The notes beneath the pieces are model-generated. The model had not been told where the DNA came from and searched no databases. It saw only the letters and a list, made by a program, of their open reading frames with translations. Below, piece by piece: positions 38,545 through 50,640 of a stretch of DNA of 64,000 nt (within the stretch, counting starts at the first letter, position 1; each line of letters begins with the position of its first letter). Source of the stretch: Antitrichia curtipendula (taxonomy: Eukaryota > Streptophyta > Bryopsida > Hypnales > Leucodontaceae); NCBI GenBank assembly GCA_951230915.1, contig OX579641.1, positions 9,114,001 through 9,178,000 on the forward strand. Reading direction: 5' to 3'. Both the position numbers and the translations under genes were made by a program.

Positions 38545-39202
38545 AAGCCTAGCAGCTTTTTCATGTAATTTACTAGAGCAGAGTCCCGCAATTGACTCAC
38601 AACTTAAGCATGAAACCTGAGAACGGATGAAATCAACAAGGAAGAAGGAACAAGCATGAACGAGCAGAACCGTCAGTTGAACACAATGAGGGCGGATTCA
38701 CCCCTCAATTCGGCCTTACCAGGGGTGATTCTAAAAATAAAGCCCCCTACTTTGGGCTAATCCAAGGATTATTCTTCATGCCATTAAACTAATCAGGTGT
38801 CTCTGATCTTGAATATGAATTCAAAATTTCTTAGGTTAGACGCCAAATTCACTTGTCTTTCAAGAAAACTTCACTGAAAAATATTTCAAGATTTTACGCC
38901 TTCCCAAAATTCAATTTCAACTCTTAGGTGGGCGATTTCTGGACCTGTTACCTTAACACAATCCGATGTTGCAAACAACTGGACTTCAATATATAGAACC
39001 CCCGTGGGACTGTCATATCTCCACGTGTTTCACAAACAAATCGCATAAACAGTAAAATACAAACAAACTTCTGTCCTGAATAACATTGATATACAAAATC
39101 CAATTTCAAAGAAACTTCCTACAATCTATAGGAATAACTCGAATTAAAGTAACATAGCGGAACCAACAAGAGAAAAAAAATGACGGAATCAGAAGACAAA
39201 AG

Positions 39203-39351
39203 GACATTATTTCAGTTCACTAGTATAATTATTGTTGTAAACTACGTACTTTTACCACTTTAAAAGTGGTAAACACACTACCATTACCACTTTCAAAGTG
39301 GTTAAAGTACGTAGCTTTCCATGATTGTAAACTGAAATAATCTCTCCGTGA
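39203..39351. mobile_element. fold-back MITE-like element
   Basis: Outer inverted segments ATTATTTCAGTT[C/T]AC and inner inverted segments CTACGTACTTT[TA]ACCACTTT are arranged around 39275. A related end (GTAAACTGAAATAATCTC) also occurs near 22163. Target duplication not determined. Confidence 0.55.
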
Positions 39352-39886
39352 GATACGTGATGGAAATCAGGGTCTCCTGTCTAACATGGAATCCATAAGC
39401 TACATGGCTATCCAAGATCCAAGTTCAAAGCTTAAAGTACGTACATCAATCAAGTTGAGGAAATGTATTCCCAAAGTGCAGACTCGACGTAGCATAAAAT
39501 CCATGTAGCTGCAGTAGTTGAAGCTGGATCCCTCGCTTCCCGCCGATCACAGAAGACTTCTAGATTCCTACGGAGTGGAATTGATGAGACACTCAAAATC
39601 AGAAAATTTTCCGTGAATGTGGACACAAAATATGACCACAAGCTTGTCTTGATGAGTTGAACACACATATAAGCTTTAACCCAAGTTATACTACTCCACT
39701 AACATGAGCTAGCTGCCACGTACGTCGATGAGCGCTGTGCATAGCTTCCTCTGACCTGGATATTTGGAACGGAAAGGCGGTTGGTTGACTCCGGTAGGTA
39801 GGAAGTCTGGTATTAGAAGCTTCGTCGTTATCAGAAAAATATGACAGCAGTCGCCAGCTCAATGCACCGCCACAAAAATAAATTAA

Positions 39887-40717
39887 ATCACTGCAAATTC
39901 CACAACTGATGTGCCGTTCCCCGTACTTCTCGCAGCGTGCTCCATTGCCGCGCCGCGGTTCCTTGTGAGGGCAGCGTACGCGTGTTTCGAAGGGGACCCG
40001 CAGAGTCCAGCAAGGGGGTCAGCTCGCAGAGGCTGCTTACCTGCAAAACGTAAGACCTGCACCTGCAAACCCCATGTATCCTCGCAACAGGAAAGAGAGG
40101 AATTGGTAAGCGCTTCCTTCAATCCTGCTTAATTCCTTGCACTTCCATGATGCGCAATTGTGGTTAAGAGAAGACAATCTCCCTCTCCCCCTCATTGAAG
40201 TTCTGTCCATTTTTGCAGGCGGTGGCTGAATCGCTCGTCGACGAGGGGCATCAAGAACTGCGGCAGTGTACCCAAGCTTCGGCGTTTGCCTCTTCTCATC
40301 GGGTACAATTTCCATCTACTACTAAATTTCGTTAGCACTTACTTGTCGTAGGGTTTACGAACCTAGTGAACAGTATTGCGGAACAGACCCCCTCCACTCG
40401 CGGGGGGTTTGACTGCAAACACTGTTCACCGTTTACTAAACTATGAACAGTGTTTGCTGTCAGACCCCCTGCGCGTGGAGGGGGTCTGTTCCGCAATACT
40501 GTTCACTGGGTTATCGTTTCTTCCTGTGTTTTAGTCTTTACGCCCGTTTTATTGCGTGACCTTTGAAGGTGGAGGATCAAAGAACTTACTGACCTGGTTT
40601 TTGCAGAAGCACTCGCTGGACTTCAAACTTCCTTCGTCGCTTGCTGCAGCCTCCGTCAGCCAACATCTTCTCTTCTCCCTTCTCCACGTGCTCCTCTTTT
40701 TCAATCGCTACCTATGA
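39887..40717 (+). CDS. GC-rich three-exon ORF inside the 18-kb element, possible captured gene fragment
   Basis: Exon candidates are up to 40105 (ending GAGGAATTG|GTAAGC), 40219-40302 (after TTTTTGCAG) and 40607-40717 (after TTTTTGCAG, ending TGA). All junctions are phase 0 and keep one frame of about 130-140 codons open. The first exon has no ATG in that frame downstream of the stop at 39884-39886, so its 5' part is missing, lies upstream, or begins at an acceptor such as TTCTCGCAG near 39939. The translation is rich in Ala, Arg and Ser and not recognised. GC content is far above the surrounding transposon DNA, which suggests a piece of a host gene carried as cargo. The consensus introns are the main support. 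Confidence 0.35.
40360..40512. mobile_element. GC-rich palindromic MITE-like hairpin
   Basis: Arms of about 68-70 bp (left 40360-40429, right 40445-40512) begin AACC[T/C]AGTGAACAGTATTG and contain GGAACAGACCCCCTCCAC. They leave a 15-base loop (CGTTTACTAAACTAT). It lies in the second intron of the GC-rich ORF. I could not define a target duplication. Confidence 0.7.
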
Positions 40718-42182
40718 ATTCGAGTTTCATGAGTGCGGGGAGTCCACATAGTTGGATCCGAGGAGCAGGAGTGCGGTGCGTACTTTGAGTAGGAGAGGAT
40801 TTTCATTGAAGAAACAGCAACTGAAAGGTATGAATTCACACCAATTTTGTGTGAAATTTGTTTTTGAATAGCCAAGGTCCGAAAGTGACAACGCGGAGAT
40901 TCAGTACTTACGGTTAACTCCATCTACCAAGCTCGCTTTCACTTCAACAGTGCACGGCAGGGAAGAAGCGAATGTCTGTGCCCGCTCCCTCACGTAATGA
41001 ATGTCTCGGAATCATTCTTTCCGCGGCAGATCGCTGCAGCCTCCATGATTTATATGAGCTTCATCGGGTCGTTTTTTACCTGCCGCAATAGTGGATTAGG
41101 AATTTAGGATACAGACCACAACAAATTTCAGTTCAGTACTGAACCTTGCATACAAAGCCTGTCATTTTGGACGGCAGTGGACTACTCGCGATTTCTGGAC
41201 CTCGTGAATGCGGTAGTCTAGTACGATGAAATCATTCGGTTTTTTGTTTTAAAATAACTGGCTTCATGGACGTCTAAATTGAAATCTATTCGAAATCTAA
41301 TGAACAGGGAAGCATACTTGGGTAATGTAATCATGACTGAAATGTCTCCGAACAAAAACACGCACCAGGTGATCGAAATTGAGCAGCTATTCGAAGGACT
41401 TGAATTTGGACGTCCACAAACCGCTGAGAATACCATCGGCCCTGCAAAATTTTCGGCAACTACAGAATGTTTCTTGCACAGGGCTGGTTCATCATAAGCT
41501 TCATTCACTGAACGCATATTTCGTGGCTTTGGCAGTCTGAACTAGTTTGGCGCTGCGAGCTGCTTAGACTTTAGACCGAGCGGTCTGAACTGCGGCAGAT
41601 CTGCATTGCTCTGATATTTTTGGAATGTACAATCTGTTTTAGATAATTGAAATCCGTATGACTCCTAGATTGTTTATGCAGTGCATTATGAAATCTATAA
41701 ATCTCCTAGATTTCATAATTTGAATTGTTCTAGATGGCTGTAATCTATATCTGCCCTAGATCGTGCGATGCGGAAAAATACCGTTAATTGAACGAAATAT
41801 CCGTTGTTGCCTTAAATATTTTGATCCTTGAAAATTATACCCAAGCGACTGAAGACTGGAACTCGTTCCGCCATCAACAAATGACCCCTGTTATTTGTGA
41901 AGTTGCGAGCACGTTGGAAAATTGGGCGATAATGGATCCCAACTCCCGATGGGACTGTGAAACGCGTAATTAATTAAAATGAAGTTATATAGTTCAACCC
42001 ATTTAATTTGAGTGAGAAATAAGAAGATTGAAGGAAATTTTTGAGGCCATGTGGTGTTCATCCTAGTTTTGCCCCAAATTTTAACCTTGCATAACAGAAT
42101 GAAATTTATTTTTACGACACATTTGATGAAATTGGTAATTTTTGAATATGTATTATGAATCAGAGGCTTCACATTACTGAAC
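40718..42182. other. spacer inside the 18-kb element
   Basis: GC-richer up to about 41100 (perhaps more of the captured segment), then AT-rich. No convincing gene. Confidence 0.35.
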
Positions 42183-42765
42183 TCGTAAAGCCCCGCTTGT
42201 TCCCTCAGTGGTCAATTTGGGTCCGGGTAGGTTACTTTTTTCTCAATTTGAAGTGAAAATTTTTTAAAATTTTTGAGGTTGTTTAGCTTTGCAATAGCTT
42301 TGTGGGTATATAATTTTTGTTTCAATCGGATGTCGGATGAAAAAGTTATGGCACAATGAGCAAGAAAGAAAGATTTTTTGGCAGCTAAAAAAAAATTACA
42401 AATAAAAAAATTATTATTTTTTGAATTTTTTTTCCTTAAAGAATATGATTGTACCTATACGTCGAGCTTTGATTCATTCTATTTGGACTGGGGAAGAGAA
42501 AGTTATGGACAATTTTAGGTCTTCTGACAGTTTGAGCATCTTCTCAAAATAAAAAAATTTATTCAACTTTGAATGCTAATATCTCCTAATCCGTACGGTC
42601 GAAACTTTTAAATTGTACTGCATGATCTCAGACAAGTTAAGTACAAGATGCTACGGTTAAATTGCAGAAAAAACAGAAAAATTGGTTTTTATAAGTGAAT
42701 AAAGCAGAAGTGGTAGTTTTGAGTGGTTTTTGGCAGAAAATTACTCGAGGCTTTAAGGAATAAGG
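42183..42765. mobile_element. degraded TTAA-family element nested in the 18-kb element
   Basis: The left part (GTAAAGCCCCGCTTGTTCCC...GGGTCCGGGTAGGT) matches the intact 5' end at 60869. The right part (AGTTTTGAGTGGTTTTTGGC...GCTTTAAGGAATAA) matches the 3' end near 18100. The middle has GATGAAAAAGTTATGGCAC. The terminal bases and TTAA sites have mutated. Confidence 0.5.
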
Positions 42766-45732
42766 GACGTACAAAAATATGAAATTTGAGTGAGAAAAAG
42801 TAGGAGTAGTTTTTACATTTGCCCATCCAATATCGCAATAGAGTGGTCAATCCTCTTCAACCGACATTTCAGGCGCTGTTGTTTTTGCGTTGTGTGTTAC
42901 GAAGAATATTTTTAACACGTCACGGTCATGTATTGATTGTAAGAACACTTGAAATAAAAGAAAACAAATTTGGACAGGGGAAAGTGTGAACTTCTGCAAC
43001 TACGACTTTATAATCTCTTGCGGAAGGTCAAAATCTGCAAAGTGCTCAAGTGACATGCAACTTTGTGGTATTTGTCTTTTGTGTTCAAAATGAGTACAAT
43101 TTGGTCAATAGCTTTAGATGAGGACAATGGGAGGAAATTGTCATTTGTTATTGAATATAATGAAATTGGGTTGACCAATTGAGTGGTTTCATTGAAAAGC
43201 AACAATGAGATGAACCTGAACACTAATGTAGTCAAGTACATTGTTTTTAAATATGTGTTCTCTGTTACTGAAAAATGTAAATTCACAATTACTTAAGTAC
43301 ATGAGAGATGCTTCAAAGGAATGTATGCTGGCTAGCGTGCCTGCTTTGCTATTTTAAATTGCTTCACTATTTTTTGATGCTTGCCATTTTGTTTTAACTT
43401 TGTGCTCAATAGTGCAATTTTGGAGTTGTATCAGTGTTCTAAGAGGTTTACTTGAATTGTTTGTGAATTGAAAGTTGTTATGTTTTATGAAGGTAATTCA
43501 TTACTTAAGAGAAATAGAGACCTTTGATTTCTAAGTTTATATTCTGGAAGAGAATGAATGGTGGAGTTTTTGATTGTGCATTTTGCTATAGCAGATACCT
43601 CAAGAAGATTGAATGTTGCAGAACGCAACATTCAAAAGTGAAAGCGCCATAGTCACGCATATTATGTAGTTGCCAGTAGAATCAAGAGCAGGGAGAACAT
43701 CTGCATGAGGTACTGTTTCCACCTTTTTTTTATAAAAAAAATTAAGTGATATAAGTCGATATTTAATCATGATGATTTCATTCTCATTCTTCAGAGCTTG
43801 TTATGTACTATTTTCATATATGAAACTCTTTGTGGAAGATATTCATGTATGGCAGTACAAACTTTTTTGTGATTACTTATGAAGAATTACATAAATGCAA
43901 TGGATTTCAAGTTGAAGATGTACTGAAAATCACTATGAAACTTATAATTGACAAGTATAAAATGTTAAATCCATTTACTCCATTCAATGTGTAGGGGACT
44001 TTTAAAGGTTTGAGTTCCTTGTCTTCTGATTTTTCATGTTTTGTTATTTCCAATTGTGGTTGTTTGTTGGATTAGGCAGCCCATGAATTGAAAGTAAATA
44101 AACTAATACTTTATGATTTCTGAATTTGTAAAATTTAGACTTCCCAGTCTTATGCAAAAATGCAATTTCTGAATAGTGTTGAATGAAAAGGCCATAGAAA
44201 TACATTGATCCATTCTTTATTGTCTCATTTGATTTACTTATAAATCATTGTTTTTTGGAAGCCGTAATGATAATTGTTCTATAAGAATTTTACTGACAAC
44301 TAATAATTATAGTATCTATAATCAAAATGTTTTTAACATCTAGAAAAAAATTCATAAAACCACCATGAACAACTAAAATACAGGGAACGTCCGCAATCAT
44401 CCAAATTTTGTTGTAGCAAGATACATGTATTTTAGAGGTTCTACTTTAGAACAAAGTTGGGCATCGATGTTCTATACAAGTAAAATATATGATTGTTTCC
44501 ATGAAACAATTCACCTCAAGTATTGTATATTTGAAATGCATAAGAAAATAGGTTAAGAAGGATTGAATAAATGTTCAATATTTTTGAAGGAGTAATTGAG
44601 GAAGACGTTCAAGTTGGAATGAATAAGTGTACCCTACAAAGTACAAAGGGAAAATTTTCTATTTCAAAATTTGTATGAGTATAGATTCAATAACAGGTAG
44701 AAGGTATCTAAATGTATTACCTATGATGACTTTGTCTATCAGTAGTTTATAAAGTCTTTAATTACAAGTACCTCATACTTAAGAAGTTCTCAAGCGCAAG
44801 TTCTTGGAATTCAAGTGTTTATGAATTATTTATTTTTTGCTTTGCATTAAATTTCTTCCGCTTGTCTTTCGTGGCCATATTTATTGTGTGAATGTTTTTT
44901 ATGTTCGTTTTGCTGTTGGAGCACTTTATATCAATATTTTACATATATTCTAGTTGCACTGAAGTTGGACTTTTGTTGTTTGTTTTTATTTAGGAATTTA
45001 TAGTAGAAGTGATGTCCATCATGTACATAAACAATTTGTTGAGATACTATCAAGAGAGGAGACATTGAAAGCATGTAGACAATACATATTAGTTGTAGTT
45101 CTATTAAACTCAAACACATTTTCACAGTGAACTTTGTACAATATCTAGAAATACTCATTTGAATAAGTTAAATGAGTTTTGAATTGAGAGTTCAAGAACT
45201 ATAAGATAGACGGAAAGGTTTTTATAAGGTAACGTTTACTTTGATCTTTGGAAACGATTTTACTTTATTTGATAAAGTAAAAAAGAACAACATATGAAGG
45301 TAATGATAAAATTATACATGCAATGTTCTACTGAGAAGAGATATATAAGATTATAACATGCAAATCAGATTGAGTTTTTTAGGTTTGTAAGTGTAGTGCA
45401 TTTGTTATAGCAATTGTGATTTTCATTGTCATGCAAAGAACAAGTGTTATTGGAGAACAATTGGATTGATTTCCCATGTTGGACTGTTGGTGGATTTTTT
45501 TTTTTTTTTTCATTGGTAAATTTGGTTCTCTCTGTAATTACAGTGAGTACCATCTAAAAAATATTCATTTGTTGTATTGCATGAGTTTTTCAAAATTCAC
45601 GACAACAGTAGTTCGTTTATCAAATTTGAGACACTTGGAATAATATTTTTTAATTTCTTTTTATGTATTTAAAAAATATTGAGAAAGTCAATGAATGCTA
45701 AAGTATTGTTGAACTTTCATTTTCAAGGCATC
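42766..45732. other. AT-rich spacer inside the 18-kb element
   Basis: Upstream of the ParB-methyltransferase-like gene; may hold its promoter or 5' introns. Nothing else recognised. Confidence 0.4.
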
Positions 45733-48700
45733 ATGGCACCAAAGATGCATTCGAAGTGGTTGGAGCATGGATGGTGGATCGTAGTAAACGACAATGACAG
45801 GTCTTCTTTGTGGATCACAGATTTTCCAACTGGACAGGGGCGTTATGAGTCTGCATTGGCGTCCTCACATGGAGTCATTGAGGGACGCACGGGAACCGCT
45901 GACGGAGGACTGAAGTGTCGGTGACCACAACAGAGACGGCACTAGAGAAGTATAAACTGAAGAAGATATTGATGATGGCTCCGGTTCCGCCACAACTTCT
46001 TTTAGTTCTTACTCCGATGCGTAGCTTGAAGAGTGTGGCAAAAGATTGGAAGAAAGTGCCTCATGAATTGCAGGTTAAATGAGAGGGAGCGGTTCAGAAA
46101 TTCATGGGGATGACCTCTGAACAAGTGCGAGCATTGCATCATCGATACCGGGAGATTCTAAGCCGGGAAGAATTAGAAAGGATGAATCCAGGTGTTGTGC
46201 AAGAGCGGCCTGCACCAAAAGATCCAGAGGACTTGAATGAAGTATATCAGGATCTTGCTACGCCAGTTAATCCAAATTGGATTCCACCGGATGAACGGAA
46301 CCGCAAGCGAGCTGCTGTTGAAAGGGGATTAGGAATACATGAAAATGAGGGGGTTAATTCTGGTGGACCAAAGGCACAGCGTCAACGCCTCCAATCTGCA
46401 GCAACCGATGTTGTTCAACCTACAAGTAATACTGAAGAGGTACAAGTGCAAGCGATCGCAGCAGTGAGGCCACCAGTAGTGAAGTCTTCAGTTGCAGAAG
46501 AATCATTGCAATCGAGAGGGGAGGGAACTGAAAATCTTGTACCAAGCAAACTCCCGGTTTTTCCGGAGCTTCCAAGTGAAGGAGAAGAAGGAGCTCCAAC
46601 CACAATCACGGAAGTTGGATCAGGGTCAAGATTAAGACAACCAAGAGTTGGCTCAGGTGCCAGAGTTTACAGGTCACATGTTGTAGTGGCCAACGTGGAT
46701 GCTGCAAGGATTGTCAATCGTGCTGGACGTGGTGCTGTTAGGGAACGCGGTGCTGGTGGAAGACGTGTTGTTGCAGGACGTGCTATTGGTAGAGAACATG
46801 GTGGGGGTGAGGTGAAACATGCTTCTGCAGTGGAAAACGTCATAGAAGACCAAGGACAGCCTCGCACTCGTGCAACGGATGCTGCAGAAGAGCAAGGCGC
46901 TAGGAAGCGAACAGCAGCACAAATACGTCATCAAAGAGCAGCCTTACAAAGTCGTCCTCCACAAGGAAATGATGGCGAAAATGATGTTATTGATGATGAT
47001 TCTTTTGAAGGTGAACTAGAACAAGAGCCTAGAAGAATATTGCCAAAGAGCATTACAAAAGCATCTGTTGTTTTTCCTATTGAGACCGAGTACAAAGCAA
47101 GATACATATGGGGACAAAGTTTGATTTTGATGCGAGGATCGATAGCATCCGCGATGTGGCTAACGCAGAGACAAACCACAGGGTGCTAATGGATTGGCGT
47201 GTGAATGAAATGTACGAGCGCCTCAAGGGATCCGAAGCTGATGGAGTAAGCGCGATTACCCTTCATCCCATTGCGTATCGCTATGACATTAGGAATGTCG
47301 AGGGACAAACGGAGGTGACAGAGGTACCGTTTAGCCAAGAAGGGGCTGCACAAGAATTCGAAGCCGTGTATTTGAAACATTGCCGAGCGGATCCATCGCT
47401 CTCGAGCACCGCATTGCAGAAGAGGTGGCTGGAGAGCAATATTGTTTGGGAGCCAGTAGATGGCCAACATATTGTTGGTGCTTGTAAACAAGCTGAACGG
47501 GAGAAGGAAGAGGGACATTTATCCAATGAAGAGTATCATGCGCAGTTTGTGAGACGGAAAGCAAAGTTTGTGGTGTACAACAACCCACAGTTTTATATCG
47601 AAGTGTCGGTCAAAATTAATGCAAAGGAGTTTGACAGGGAATTTTTCACCACGCATTACGAAAATCTCATCAAACTGCACGATATATGGAAAGCATGTGG
47701 AAGTCCAAGTGTTGCTACTCGAGCTGACGATGCATACAGAGCAAAAGCATTGACAATGGCAGCGAGTGCATTACATTTAAGTCAAAGCTTATCAAAGGTG
47801 TATCGTTGGGGGAGTTGTCGAGGAAGATGGTGGACTATACACGCCATGCTTGGCATGAAGACGAGGAGTCCTATAAGGCTATATTGCGGGTGTGCAAAGA
47901 TTATGAGGACGGAAAACTATTTTTCAGCAAGAAGGCAGAAAATAAATGGAAGAAGATAGCTACAGATCAGAATCTTGATGTCACAGTGGATGGAAACCCA
48001 AAGCGGAAGAGGATGGAGAAGACCTGGTGGAGGCCGTTGAACAGCATCTCTACAGAGAACTATGTACGTGTGGTCAAAGAGATGTCTGCAAAGGATGTGG
48101 TGAATGGAAAGCGTCCTTCGCAGCGATACTATTTCAATGATGCTGCTTCTGCAAACCCCTCCAAAGGTATAATAGCGTATGCGGTGGACAGAGTACAGCG
48201 GAAAGATGCCATCAGAAACCAAATTCGGTTTCTTATGGTAGAAGCAGGGGATGAAAATCCATTGTCCATGGATGATTTCTTCTCCATCAATGCAAGCAAG
48301 TATGGAGATTCGGAAGGAAGGCAGTTCATCTTGATGGGGAGGACATTGGATAATGACACGAAGACCTCGTGGTATTTTCCTGCAGTGACGACAGTTCAAA
48401 TGCTTAGCAGTTTGGAGAGTGCCGTCCCAGCTTTTGTCAGACAACACTTTGTGGATATCCGAGTGGGTCGCAGAGGTTATGCGGGATATGGTCGAGACGT
48501 CGAGGATGTATGCAATGCTCGCTGGAATTGGCAAGTTGCAATCTCAGTAGTGCAACACGAAGAGCGTGAACCCTCATTTCACGTGAGATGTAGAGGAGGG
48601 TTTTTTGAGGACAAGTACATTGAACTTGGCAAACCATGTTTTTGATTGTAGACGTGGAGGTTCACAAGGGGCGGACATACCATGGTCGAACGAGGATTAT

Positions 48701-50129
48701 AGCAAGGTTGTGCAGCAACTCAAGAACTAGATGTCTTGCATTTTTCATTGGAATGCCGTGTTTTTGTTTCCGCCTGGCGTATCCTTTAACGAAGCGATGG
48801 AGTCGAGGATGGCGTTGTCAGAGGGCTGCCTCATGCTGCAAGGTTCTTGGATATTTCAAGCAGAAACGGTGTCCTCATACGTGAATGATCTGCGTCATGG
48901 CGAGCAACGACGCCGTGGTGTACAACCTGTTGGTGGCATTGTCATCATCATGAATTATCCCAAAGAGAGTGGATTCATGGAAAACCTTCCTAGCGGTACG
49001 GATGACTTACATGTTATATTTCAAGACTCTTGGAGTACAGAAGTGATGCCTCGAGCGCAAGACAAGTTTGAGAGGACACCAATGGAGTTGAAGAGATTGG
49101 TGCAAATGTATTTGCCGCGGAATTGGGGGTTGGTAACACTAGGCATCACAATGGCAGTGCCAGGGATTTTGGAGACAGGATATGTGGGCAATGATGTTAT
49201 CATTATGGAAGGTGTCTCGTTGAAAACGCAATTCGTGTACGACAAATTGCAATCAATGTATGGGGAGAAGTTGGTGATGGTGAACAGTGTGAGTGGCCGC
49301 CAAACGCAGACCCTCACAGGGGTTGACTAGAGAAGAGAGGTTGCCTGGTCCTGGTGTTTCTGAAACAGATGGAGGTGTGCCACCTGGTAGAGTTGAAAGA
49401 CTACCGCGGTCATCTAAGGATTCCTCCGATGAAGAAGGGAGAGGTCAAGTGAACAGACGGGGACATCGCAAGGGGAAAGCTAAAGCAGTTGATTCGGGAG
49501 CCTCATCGACGAACGAAGACGAGAGTAATGCCGAGTGGACACAGTCTGACAGATTACCAAGTGCTGGCCGAAGTTTAGGTTCTCGTGACACTGATGCAGT
49601 CAGTGATGCCCATGGGGACCAAGCAAACTTGATGGAAGTAGAGCAAGACCCGGATTTTGTTGTTCCAGAAGTAGTTGAGGAGGTGGACAACGTGGAACCG
49701 GAACAAGTTGAAGAGGGCGTGGGAGAAAATGCAGATACAACAGCACAAACGGAGTCCCTGTCAGCGTTGTCAGCATTCAGTCAATTGGATCAAATGAGCT
49801 TCGTCCCGGATGGTGAGGGATATTATTGTAATAGGGACAACGTTCGATTCACTCGGACAAGTGAAGGACCACATTACATTTATCACCGAGTGACTTCCAT
49901 CTTGGAAGGACCTTCTCAGACGCCAACTTTATCAGAAGGAGTGACAACACCCGTTGCAAGCACCATGGTGGATACGGCGTTGCAGTTTATTTTTTCGCCT
50001 CCAATGAGTCCAATCGGTGGACCAAGTGCACAGGATCAAGCGGAGGCAACTGGTGGAAAAGAAGGAGGAGATTTGGTGCAATCATCTGCACGAATATTGG
50101 AGACACCGGATGAAGCAGGGCCGTTATAA
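45733..50129 (+). pseudogene. ParB-like / amino-methyltransferase-like fusion, frameshifted
   Basis: The frame begins at ATG 45733 (MAPKMHSKWLEHG) and ends at TAA 50127-50129, about 1,460 codons. Order: unrecognised N-terminal domain; MTSEQVRALHHRYREIL helix region; Gly/Arg-rich linker (46600-46800); ParB-like domain with WEPVDGQHIVGAC, where VDGQH is at 47456-47470; Trp-rich region; methyltransferase-like region with ADIPWSNEDY at 48671 on (variant of the [DNS]PP[WY] motif IV) and LVTLGITMAVPGILETG...VIIMEG at 49125 on (resembling motif I); acidic disordered tail. ParB-methylase fusions are typical of phages and bacteria, where the second domain methylates DNA. Lesions: shifts near 45910, 47111 (G4), 47744 (A4), 48628-48643 (GG or T5) and 49319 (G4); stops at 46080-46082 and 48728-48730. 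Most shifts sit at homopolymers, so assembly error is possible. The role in the element is unknown; marking or protecting its own DNA is a guess. Confidence 0.65.
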
Positions 50130-50620
50130 GAGACATAGTAGTACGTGTGATGGTAGAATATGGTGTGTGAGAGTATAGACCTTGTGTGCTAGTTTTGAAA
50201 GACTATGAAGATGTTTGAATAATTGTATGGTTTTTGATTGGTGTGAGCACATAATTAAAAAATGTGAAGGTAGTTGCTAAACCTTCAATGTCATTTTGGA
50301 TTTATAAATAAATATTCTGAAAATTGTAGTGAATATTGTTGTACACATGGTATACGCATATAAATATTATAACATGAATGTAATTGCAAAGTGCTGAGCA
50401 TGAATGTTAATACATGAGACCAAACCAAATGATTGATAGGAAGAAATATTATGTGTTGGACTCGTATTTCTCTTGGAATAACTAAAATTGCATCCTCATA
50501 GAGAGTTTGCATTTGAAGTGATAGTATTGCATGATGAAATTAAAAAATTGATCTCCTGAAAATCTGGGGGGTACTCAAGTTTTTGATAACACATTTTTTT
50601 AATAGTTTTGCATACGATCA

Positions 50621-50640
50621 TTGCACTTGGCCAAGTGCAA
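50621..50640. promoter_or_regulatory. 20-bp perfect palindrome at the right terminus
   Basis: TTGCACTTGGCCAAGTGCAA is its own reverse complement; its last eight bases belong to the TIR. TTGCACTT also recurs beside the left TIR. It is a good candidate for a binding site of the transposase or of the ParB-like protein. Confidence 0.5.

Noticed and set aside
47108..47114. Programmed -1 frameshift as explanation of the frame change
   Set aside because: No canonical slippery heptamer, and several other shifts and stops occur in the same gene, so mutation or assembly error is more likely.
46415..47588. Several minus-strand frames opposite the ParB-methyltransferase gene
   Set aside because: Shadows of the coding strand; composition follows the codon structure of the plus-strand gene.
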